Shown: positions 44,241 to 51,773 of the stretch, one piece after another
Layout of the letters: each line of letters opens with the position of its first letter
Numbering within the stretch: the stretch's first letter is position 1
DNA from: Opitutales bacterium
GTDB taxonomy: Bacteria > Verrucomicrobiota > Verrucomicrobiia > Opitutales > Seribacteraceae
Assembly: GCA_029254745.1 (NCBI GenBank)
Contig: JAQWWZ010000018.1
Coordinates: forward strand, 1-64,000
Length of the DNA: 64,000 nucleotides
Direction of reading: 5' to 3'
Notes under the pieces: model-generated
The model's database searches: none
Seen by the model: the letters and a program-made list of their open reading frames with translations, nothing else
What the model was told of the DNA's origin: nothing
Made by a program: the position numbers and the translations under genes

Positions 44241-47200
44241 TTACTTGGTTGTCATTACATAAACCCCATCCCAGTCGGAACCAGGTGGGTTCTCTTTCAT
44301 TACATTACAACGATCAATCAAAATCATAGACGGGTTGTCCTTCACGCCAGGAGTTACCCCTGGTTTGTTTGGCTCCATTTCTTTGGCTCTTTCAAATAAA
44401 TTCAATGCTCCATCCCAATCCTGGAGAAGGTATTTATCAATTCCTTGACGAAAGCAATCCAGGCAGTCTTGAGTTTCTTGGGAGAGCTCGGACATAAATC
44501 CCGTAGGTTCATACATGGCAACAGGCTGAGATCGCCCCTTTACCACAATTTTGTCCAAATACCGGAAAGCAATGTCATCTTTTGTACTCTCGGATGCCAT
44601 TTTAGTTTCCTCGGTAATCATGATGTAAGCCCCATATGCTTTAGCCCCACTTTCGCAACGGGCAGCTAAATTAACCATATCGCCCATCATCGTATAATTG
44701 AACCTATCTAAGGCCCCCATATTTCCAACCGTAGCGGTTCCAGTATTGCAACCAATCCGTGTTTGCATTTGAGAAACCAAGCCATGACATTTCCCCCATT
44801 TATCCGCTTCTTGCTTCCATTTGTCTCGTAACTCGATTTGCTTATTCTGCATCAGAATTGCGGTTCTTACAGATTGATAAGCATGATCTTGCATGGGTAT
44901 TGGAGCACCATACATTGCCACAATTGCATCGCCTATATATTTATCTAAAGTTCCTCGTTCTTCCTGCAAAATATTTGTCATTGCAGTCAAGTATTCGTTC
45001 ATTAAATCAACAAGTCCAGTTGGAGTTAATAACTCCGAGAAGCTTGAGAACGCCTGTACATCACTAAAAAACGCAGTGATCGAGGTCTCTTCTCCCCCTA
45101 GGCTCGGTTCTTCCCCTGAATCAACCATTTGCTCGACTAGATCAGAAGAGACATAACTCCCAAACATCCCTTTTAATTTCCCTTTTGCTTTTTGTTCAAT
45201 CACAACCATGGCAGCAAGCCCTATAAAAGAGGTACTTAGCCCAGCAAAAGCCGGGGTTGTAATGGGCAAAAGGTAATGTGTATTCGTAAAAGTAAACAAC
45301 CCAAACACGACATAACCTACCAATACTAATATTCCTGTCGCCTGTACCAAGCTCGCTTTTTTACCTTGATACACAGATAAAAGTCCCATCACTAGGCAAA
45401 CAAGAAAGGTAGCGATGTGATCCACATATTTATGTGGACGAGTGATGTACTTACCTGTTGTCATCGTTTTAATCAAATTGCCATGAACGCTTACCTTTGG
45501 GACAGAGGCTTTGTCTAAAGGTGTGGGTGCAAGGTCTTGAAAGGTTTTTTCCTCGGGCCCGAGAAGTACAATAGAATCTTTAAAACAAGAGAAAAATGAA
45601 TCAATGCGGTTCAGTTCCTTCCGTTGTTCCTCTAAGTTTTCGGTGTTTATTTCGATCGCATCCACGACTTGTTTTTTCTTCGCAAGAATAGATTCGTTAC
45701 CTGGGTTAGCCTCTAGTGCAGTAAGAATTTTTCCCATAAAATTTGGTCCTTCAAGACTTACTATCTTATTTTCAAGTTCTTTAATTTTCGCGGTTACTTG
45801 GTCCTGAAACTTGGCATTTTGCAAAACATCACGCATCCCACACATCGGGTTTGTTTTCGATTTTAAACTCGGGGGAATAAAATAATAAGCTATGGCTTCA
45901 ACTACTTTCGTAAGATCTTCAAAGCCGGGAATATCAGAGGAACCCGATTCTAGGCCCAGTAAGTTTTCGGCCACCACGATGAGACTTGATTCTAGGTCTA
46001 AATCTTTTAAGGCTTCAATAATTTCTGTGGAATCAGTAACTGAAACCCCATCTACTCTGTTCAAGAATTTTTGGAGAACAGAAGGTACTAAACGAGTGTA
46101 AGTTGAAAAATCACCATCATTGTAAGCTTTCTTGGCATCTTTCATCATTCTTCTCTCTTCTAAATTCTCAGTCCATTGCGTGAACCAGTTAACTTCCAAA
46201 AACTGGTTTTCTTCCAGTTTACAACTGACCAAGATCTGATTATCTAATGATCTGATCTTAAAGGAGCCATCATTGTCAATGGTGACCGATTTTTCATCAA
46301 GTCCGTAATAAGCGAGAAGACTCTCAACGCCGAGAGCATAAACATTGCGATCTCTACGAAGGGGTACTTCATTGGGAAGAGAGTCAACAAGCTTGGCTTC
46401 CTTTTCATCATCGGTGGTTTTGTAAACCAGGCGCAAGGTTTGACCACGCTCAATAAGCTCAGTTTCAGCTTTTCCTTTCAACCTCGATAGATCTCTTTGT
46501 ACCAATGACACCTTTTTATTTAGCCCATCAATTCCTGACCTAATTTTCACCAAAGCACCTGCTCGTTTAGCCAAGTCTGAGGCTTTAGATGCAGCTTCTT
46601 TATTTTTTTGGGATAAATGAGTTACAAGATTACTCAATGCTTGGGTCTGTTGCTGATCATTCAGTTCAATACCAGACGTAGCAGAAGAGGTTACTAATTT
46701 TTGGGTAAGTGCCTCTTTTTCCGACATTCTTTTTTCTAGTTGAGGCTTGATAATTTCAGCAATTGCTGGATTTGCAGACAAAGTAGATTGGAAATTCGAA
46801 ATTTCTTGCTCCAACTGTACAATTCTAATTTCAGCCTCGCTAACTTCACTGGGTGACAAACCAAGGCTTACATTTAAGTCTGATAAAAAAACTGCCAGAA
46901 TTCCATTCAGTTTTTTTACTCTTTGATTAATTTGGGGTGTAATAATTTTGGCTAGTGATTCGTTCTCTAGAAGAGTGTTTTGAAAAGCATCAATTTCTTT
47001 ATTCAAACCCTCGGCAAAATTCTGCTGTTCTCTAAGCTCAGTAACCACAGCAATTATTTTTTCTTTTTCTGCTTGAAGCTTTGCTATCTCCTCCGAGGCT
47101 TCAGTGATTTTTTTTTCTTCGTGCTCTTTCTCCATAGTCAGCTTCTGTTGCTTAATCTCCAATTCATTAATTTGGACTCGGTTATCTTGAGGTAATTCAA

Positions 47201-47975
47201 AATCTAACTTACTTTGCTTACCACCAAGTAAGTTATACGCATGAGCCTTGCCCATAGAAGGAAACCACAAAGGCACCCATCTTGGGATTTCATCAACCGC
47301 ACGGAAAGGGGGAACGGTAAAGGATCCAACCCTACCTAAATATTTTCCATTTTGATAGCTTAGTAAGGGATAAGTCGGAGACTCAGGGTAGTGGTATTTT
47401 TTTGACCTTACGGATTCCTCCAAAGAAAACCCGTCATAGAAAAAGGGAGGAAATGCGCTAACTCCCGTCGGCTTAACAAATTGAGTGGGAACTCCTGAAT
47501 ATAGACAGCCAAGCACGACCCGGTCGGGGTATTTCTTCACAAGTCCCCCAATCGCATCATCGCTACGATAAGAATTTTCTCGAGGCACCATCTTTGACAT
47601 ACTTTTCGGAGTAAAGCCAAAGTCGAAACCCAAGACTCGGGCCTTTCCTCGTTCAATCAAAGCAAGGGCTGTATCACGAAAGAATGCTCTATCCCATGGT
47701 CTTTCCCCGACTCCATCCATTGCAAGAGTAGAGGCATCGAAATTAACATAGGTAACCTTCGGAATGCGTGGCAGAGATTTATTCTCATCCACTTGAACCA
47801 TGTCTCCTGCTGGACTATCAGCTTGCTGCTCAATTTCCCCCCGAAATTGAAGCCTCCAGTCAAGTGACTTCATTTTAAGAAAATCTATGTAACCAAAATG
47901 ATTAAGGGCCACCCAGACGAAGGGGATAATCAGCAAAAATAAAAAAGTATTTTGGGATTCTTTGCTAAACTTCAT
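44241..47975 (-). CDS. Giant CHASE2-domain adenylate cyclase
   Basis: Membrane receptor with a class III nucleotide cyclase output. N-terminal membrane helix (residues about 10-28), then a CHASE2 sensor (VTYVNFDASTLAMDGVGERPWDR; CFKDSIVLLGPEEKTFQD) interrupted by two long insertions: a coiled coil (about 270-505) and a helical region (about 600-810). Three membrane segments (about 860-940) lead to the cyclase domain (about 960-1160) with metal aspartates in FFSDVQAF and DKYIGDAIVAMYG, and MMGDMVNLAARCE carrying the transition-state Asn and Arg. Lys in DKYIGD and Thr in NYTMMGD favour ATP over GTP. The tail has a TPR-like unit. 1244 residues, far longer than typical (600-800). Confidence 0.88.
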   Translation of the reverse strand: MKFSKESQNTFLFLLIIPFVWVALNHFGYIDFLKMKSLDWRLQFRGEIEQQADSPAGDMVQVDENKSLPRIPKVTYVNFDASTLAMDGVGERPWDRAFFRDTALALIERGKARVLGFDFGFTPKSMSKMVPRENSYRSDDAIGGLVKKYPDRVVLGCLYSGVPTQFVKPTGVSAFPPFFYDGFSLEESVRSKKYHYPESPTYPLLSYQNGKYLGRVGSFTVPPFRAVDEIPRWVPLWFPSMGKAHAYNLLGGKQSKLDFELPQDNRVQINELEIKQQKLTMEKEHEEKKITEASEEIAKLQAEKEKIIAVVTELREQQNFAEGLNKEIDAFQNTLLENESLAKIITPQINQRVKKLNGILAVFLSDLNVSLGLSPSEVSEAEIRIVQLEQEISNFQSTLSANPAIAEIIKPQLEKRMSEKEALTQKLVTSSATSGIELNDQQQTQALSNLVTHLSQKNKEAASKASDLAKRAGALVKIRSGIDGLNKKVSLVQRDLSRLKGKAETELIERGQTLRLVYKTTDDEKEAKLVDSLPNEVPLRRDRNVYALGVESLLAYYGLDEKSVTIDNDGSFKIRSLDNQILVSCKLEENQFLEVNWFTQWTENLEERRMMKDAKKAYNDGDFSTYTRLVPSVLQKFLNRVDGVSVTDSTEIIEALKDLDLESSLIVVAENLLGLESGSSDIPGFEDLTKVVEAIAYYFIPPSLKSKTNPMCGMRDVLQNAKFQDQVTAKIKELENKIVSLEGPNFMGKILTALEANPGNESILAKKKQVVDAIEINTENLEEQRKELNRIDSFFSCFKDSIVLLGPEEKTFQDLAPTPLDKASVPKVSVHGNLIKTMTTGKYITRPHKYVDHIATFLVCLVMGLLSVYQGKKASLVQATGILVLVGYVVFGLFTFTNTHYLLPITTPAFAGLSTSFIGLAAMVVIEQKAKGKLKGMFGSYVSSDLVEQMVDSGEEPSLGGEETSITAFFSDVQAFSSFSELLTPTGLVDLMNEYLTAMTNILQEERGTLDKYIGDAIVAMYGAPIPMQDHAYQSVRTAILMQNKQIELRDKWKQEADKWGKCHGLVSQMQTRIGCNTGTATVGNMGALDRFNYTMMGDMVNLAARCESGAKAYGAYIMITEETKMASESTKDDIAFRYLDKIVVKGRSQPVAMYEPTGFMSELSQETQDCLDCFRQGIDKYLLQDWDGALNLFERAKEMEPNKPGVTPGVKDNPSMILIDRCNVMKENPPGSDWDGVYVMTTK

Positions 47976-48091
47976 TCTATTTATTATTTTGTACTATTAA
48001 AAGATAACACATTCAATCTACTTCATATAGTTATCGGCAAGAAGAAAAGTAACGGGATTTATTACATTCGGATTTATCTTGGACAAATCCT

Positions 48092-48120
48092 TTGATTGTT
48101 TACGCTATATGTCCTGTTAT
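48092..48120 (+). promoter_or_regulatory. Promoter of the moxR-bat operon, leaderless arrangement
   Basis: TTGATT (48092-48097) and TGTTAT (48115-48120) with a 17-base spacer. The -10 ends seven bases before the moxR ATG, so transcription should start at or within a base of the start codon. Confidence 0.55.
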
Positions 48121-48127
48121 TTAAATT

Positions 48128-49138
48128 ATGATCGATGAAAACATATCTACACCTCCTGCACCAGAAACTCAGGAAAAAATACGAAACGAAGCCGCTTGGG
48201 TCGATCTTCTACGGCAAGAGATTGGCAGAGTCATTATTGGTCAAAAATACCTAATAGACCGTTTAATTCTTGGTCTTCTCGCCAACGGCCATGTACTGTT
48301 AGAAGGTGTACCTGGACTTGCTAAAACCCTAGCAGTAAAAACCCTATCTCAATGTATTCGGGCTGATTTTAAGCGCATACAATTTACCCCAGACCTTCTA
48401 CCTGCTGATGTGGTGGGCACGCTAATCTACAGCCCCAATCAGGGAGAGTTCACAACTAAAAAAGGGCCTATTTTTACGAATCTTCTTTTGGCGGATGAAA
48501 TTAACCGTGCTCCCGCTAAGGTGCAAAGTGCTCTGCTGGAAGGTATGCAGGAAAGGCAGGTAACTATCGGTGATGAAACTTTCATGCTGCCCAAGCCCTT
48601 CCTGGTGCTGGCTACAGAAAACCCAATTGATCAAGAAGGTACCTACCCTCTACCTGAGGCTCAGATGGATCGCTTCATGTTTAAACTAGTTGTAGACTAT
48701 CCAAGCAAAGCTGAAGAATTAAAAATTCTAGAATCTAATGCAAATGTTTCCGTCCGTCATAATGTTAGTCCTGTTGTAGATGCAGAAACAATCTTTAATT
48801 CCCGTAAATCTGTTGATCAAATCTATCTTGATGACAAATTAAAGGGCTACCTAGTTGATGTAGTCCAGTCCACCCGAAACCCCGATCAATTTGGCGCATC
48901 CGAGTTGGGTGCGTTTATACGGTTTGGGGCATCTCCTCGGGCCACAATCAGCCTCGCACTTGCCTCCAAAGCCCATGCCTTTATGCAAGGAAGAAGTTTT
49001 GTCACACCTCAGGATATTAAAGACATTGGTTTCGATGTACTCCGACACCGCATTATTGTAAGCTATGAGGCCGAAGCGGAAGATATTTCAAGTGATGATA
49101 TCATAAAAAAAATCTTCGAAACAGTTCCTGTTCCCTGA
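48128..49138 (+). CDS. MoxR-type AAA+ ATPase
   Basis: AAA+ chaperone-like ATPase that usually works with von Willebrand A proteins. Walker A GVPGLAKT (residues about 59-66), Walker B LLLADEINRAPAKVQSALLEGMQERQ in consecutive conserved blocks, sensor 1 VLATENPIDQEGTYPLPEAQMDRF, and the C-terminal lid (GASPRATISLALASKAHAFM). Length 336 is typical of the MoxR main subfamily. It heads a seven-gene operon with DUF58, two VWA proteins, BatD and BatE. Its promoter implies a leaderless message; no Shine-Dalgarno is present. Confidence 0.93.
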   Translation: MIDENISTPPAPETQEKIRNEAAWVDLLRQEIGRVIIGQKYLIDRLILGLLANGHVLLEGVPGLAKTLAVKTLSQCIRADFKRIQFTPDLLPADVVGTLIYSPNQGEFTTKKGPIFTNLLLADEINRAPAKVQSALLEGMQERQVTIGDETFMLPKPFLVLATENPIDQEGTYPLPEAQMDRFMFKLVVDYPSKAEELKILESNANVSVRHNVSPVVDAETIFNSRKSVDQIYLDDKLKGYLVDVVQSTRNPDQFGASELGAFIRFGASPRATISLALASKAHAFMQGRSFVTPQDIKDIGFDVLRHRIIVSYEAEAEDISSDDIIKKIFETVPVP

Positions 49139-49173
49139 GCAAGCTCATTACCCTTTAGCGTAGGTCAAGACTT

Positions 49174-50106
49174 ATGGATGATTCGGATCAAGATTTCACC
49201 AGAAATATCCTGAAGCAAGTCAGGCAAATAGAAATTCGATCAAACCGACTTGTTTCAGAAGCCTTGGCAGGCTCTTACCACAGTGCATTTAAAGGGCAAG
49301 GGATTGATTTCGAAGAAGTTCGGGAATATCAACCGGGTGATGAAGTGAGATCGATTGATTGGAATGTTACTGCCAAAATGGGTGTTCCCTTTGTTAAGCA
49401 ATTTCGGGAAGAAAGAGAACTTACGATTTTATTGGCGATTGATATCAGTGAAAGCGGATCCTTTGGATCGAAGAAAAGAAGCAAAAGAGAGAGACTTGCA
49501 GAACTGGGCGCGTTGCTTGCATTCGCGGCAAACCGGAACGGCGATAAAGTAAGCCTTCTTCTTTTCTCCAATGAGGTGGAGATTTACCTTCCACCTGCCA
49601 AGGGACAAAAGCATGTACTCCGTATCTTACGCGAGATCCTGTTTCACCAAAATAAAAATTTGGGCACCGATATCAATGGTGGGCTCAGGTTTATAAACCA
49701 TGTATTGCGCAGGCGAGCCGTTGTCTTCCTTCTCTCAGACTTTATCATTCCAGAATACCAAAATGGAAAACAACAGGCAGAAGATCTATTTTTCAAGGAA
49801 ATTGCCTCTACTCGAAGAAAACACGATTTGATTTGTGGTCATGTGTTTGACCGTTTCGAAAAATCATTCCCTTCCCTTGGGATCATGCACCTAGAAGATG
49901 CCGAAACCGGAGAAACTATTTTGGTCGACACAAGCAGTGAAGGTTTCACCCAAGAATTCACAAAGTTATCCAGCGAAAGCCGAACCCGTTTTGAACAGAG
50001 ACTCAAAAGGCGTGGGATTGATATGTTCTCATTCTCTACTGAATCAGATTTCGTGAAAATTCTTAAAGAATTTTTTCAAATGAGAAAAAACAGGAGGAAC
50101 CGATAA
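49174..50106 (+). CDS. DUF58 domain protein
   Basis: Soluble protein of the DUF58 family that accompanies MoxR in nearly all genomes. The DUF58 core is FKGQGIDFEEVREYQPGDEVRSIDWNVTA (given here as consecutive conserved stretches), and it merges into a VWA-like fold: LLAIDISESGSFG carries a MIDAS-type D-x-S-x-S, and VVFLLSDFIIP corresponds to a later VWA strand. 310 residues, no membrane segment. One-base overlap (TAATG) with the next gene. Role in the Bat complex is unknown; probably a substrate or partner of the ATPase. Confidence 0.9.
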   Translation: MDDSDQDFTRNILKQVRQIEIRSNRLVSEALAGSYHSAFKGQGIDFEEVREYQPGDEVRSIDWNVTAKMGVPFVKQFREERELTILLAIDISESGSFGSKKRSKRERLAELGALLAFAANRNGDKVSLLLFSNEVEIYLPPAKGQKHVLRILREILFHQNKNLGTDINGGLRFINHVLRRRAVVFLLSDFIIPEYQNGKQQAEDLFFKEIASTRRKHDLICGHVFDRFEKSFPSLGIMHLEDAETGETILVDTSSEGFTQEFTKLSSESRTRFEQRLKRRGIDMFSFSTESDFVKILKEFFQMRKNRRNR

Positions 50107-50717
50107 TGTTGATTGCCTCCATTGCCCGAACCAGTGCAGATTATTTACTGGACGAAAACATTGAAAAAGATGCTCCGCTTCCGATTTTCAAGTCTTTTAA
50201 TGAAATTTTTAAAGAAAACTTAATTTCTATCCTAGCAGTCTTTGCTGTAATTTTAGCGGGGTTTACAATATGGTATTTTTTAAAGAAGAAAAAAGAAAAA
50301 GTGGATGTAAAAGTAGAAGACGCCCCTTCGGACCCCTACGAAGATGCTATGCAAGCGATTGCTGACTTACAAAGAATGAATTCAATCGCCCCAAAACCTC
50401 TGGTTTTTAGATTGTCTGAAATCCTGCGGATTTACGTAGAGAGGCTTTTTAATTTACCGGCTATGGAATTAACCGGGGAAGAATTTATGAAGGAGATTGC
50501 AAGTCATTCCTTTTTTAAAAATAGGTATGAAGAAACACTGCAGGATTTCATTCATCAAGGGGACCAGATCAAATACTCAAAGAAACAGGTTACAGATGAA
50601 ACAACTAAGCAATTAGTTCAGGTGGCTCTCCATTTCGTAAAAGATACCAAGCAAAAGCTTGAAAAAGAAAAAAGAGATTCGGATTTAAAAAATAAGGTAA
50701 ACCCTCAATCAAAATGA
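50106..50717 (+). CDS. DUF4381-like membrane protein of Bat operon
   Basis: 203-residue protein with one transmembrane helix (LISILAVFAVILAGFTIWYFL, residues about 39-59) preceded by an extracytoplasmic segment and followed by a lysine-rich stretch and a helical domain (PLVFRLSEILRIYVERLFNLPAMELTGEEF). This topology and position between DUF58 and BatA match the DUF4381-like small proteins of Bat operons. The C-terminus is strongly charged. Overlaps both neighbours (one base upstream, four downstream). Function unknown. Confidence 0.65.
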   Translation: MLIASIARTSADYLLDENIEKDAPLPIFKSFNEIFKENLISILAVFAVILAGFTIWYFLKKKKEKVDVKVEDAPSDPYEDAMQAIADLQRMNSIAPKPLVFRLSEILRIYVERLFNLPAMELTGEEFMKEIASHSFFKNRYEETLQDFIHQGDQIKYSKKQVTDETTKQLVQVALHFVKDTKQKLEKEKRDSDLKNKVNPQSK

Positions 50718-51772
50718 TGTTTTCAGCGTTGCAAAACCTACACTTTGCTGAACCTTATTGGCTGTTTCTACTTTTGGTAATCCCAATCTTAATTTGGATT
50801 CGTAGTAAAAGAGGTCCGAACTCTCCAGCCATTCGTTTTTCCAGTCTTTCTAAAATTGAGTCAATCAAGCATGCAGGTAGAAAGCGATTTTTATGGATAC
50901 TAAAGTTCTTTCGCTACTCCTGTCTTTTTTTCCTGGTTCTTTCAATCGCTCGCCCTCAACTTGATCAGAGCACAGAGACAATTGAATCCAGTGGAGTTGA
51001 TATTGTTCTAGCAGTCGATCTCTCGGCTTCTATGCTTGCCTTAGATATGAGCGATTCAGAAATCGGTGAAGTTACGCGCTTAGATGTAGTTAAAGGTGTG
51101 CTTCAAGACTTTATCAAAAAAAGAATATATGACCGCATTGGCGTTGTTGCTTTTTCTGTGAACCCTTATCTGGTCAGTGCATTAACTCTAGACAAAGAGC
51201 ATTTACAAAAAAACCTCGCCCGTCTTAGGGTCGGATTAACCCACCAGACCGGTACGAATATAGGTTCAGCCCTCGCCGAGGGGATCAACCGCTTGAGACC
51301 CTTGGAATCAAAATCAAAAATCCTAATTCTGTTAACGGATGGAAAAGATGAGCCTGCACCACAACATAGTCCCCTTGTATTTGCAGAAGGAGCCCTGCAG
51401 GATGAAATCAAAATTTACACCATTGCCATTGGGACAAACAGTCGAACCAAAACTTACCTATTTGATCCATCCACAAAAGACCTAATGAGATACACTAATG
51501 GCAGACCGGTGGTGCAGGTCGCTGATTATCCTGTGGATAAAGAAATATTAAAAAAGATTTCATCCAAGACTGAAGCTCGCTACTTTGAAGCCAAGGACAG
51601 GGAATCTCTTCGTTTGATTTATGACGAAATTGATAGGCTTGAAAAAACCGATGTTAAAATTCATGTGAACGCCCTTTTTGATGATCTTTTTCAGTGGCCT
51701 CTCGTACTTGCCATCCTCTTCCTTTTGATGGAATTCGTTTTGGCTAAAACCTTGCTAATGAAAATTCCGTAA
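50714..51772 (+). CDS. batA: BatA-like VWA membrane protein
   Basis: Aerotolerance-operon protein with two N-terminal membrane helices (YWLFLLLVIPILIWI, residues about 13-28; FFRYSCLFFLVLSIARPQL, about 62-82), a von Willebrand A domain (about 88-310) with a complete MIDAS (AVDLSASM; TNIG; LTDGKD), and a C-terminal helix (PLVLAILFLLMEFVLAKTLL). Length 352. The VWA domain lies on the periplasmic or cytoplasmic face between helices, as in other Bat proteins. Four-base overlap with the preceding gene and one base before BatB. Bat operons are linked to stress tolerance in Bacteroides, Leptospira and Francisella. Confidence 0.9.
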   Translation: MMFSALQNLHFAEPYWLFLLLVIPILIWIRSKRGPNSPAIRFSSLSKIESIKHAGRKRFLWILKFFRYSCLFFLVLSIARPQLDQSTETIESSGVDIVLAVDLSASMLALDMSDSEIGEVTRLDVVKGVLQDFIKKRIYDRIGVVAFSVNPYLVSALTLDKEHLQKNLARLRVGLTHQTGTNIGSALAEGINRLRPLESKSKILILLTDGKDEPAPQHSPLVFAEGALQDEIKIYTIAIGTNSRTKTYLFDPSTKDLMRYTNGRPVVQVADYPVDKEILKKISSKTEARYFEAKDRESLRLIYDEIDRLEKTDVKIHVNALFDDLFQWPLVLAILFLLMEFVLAKTLLMKIP

Positions 51773-51773
51773 A

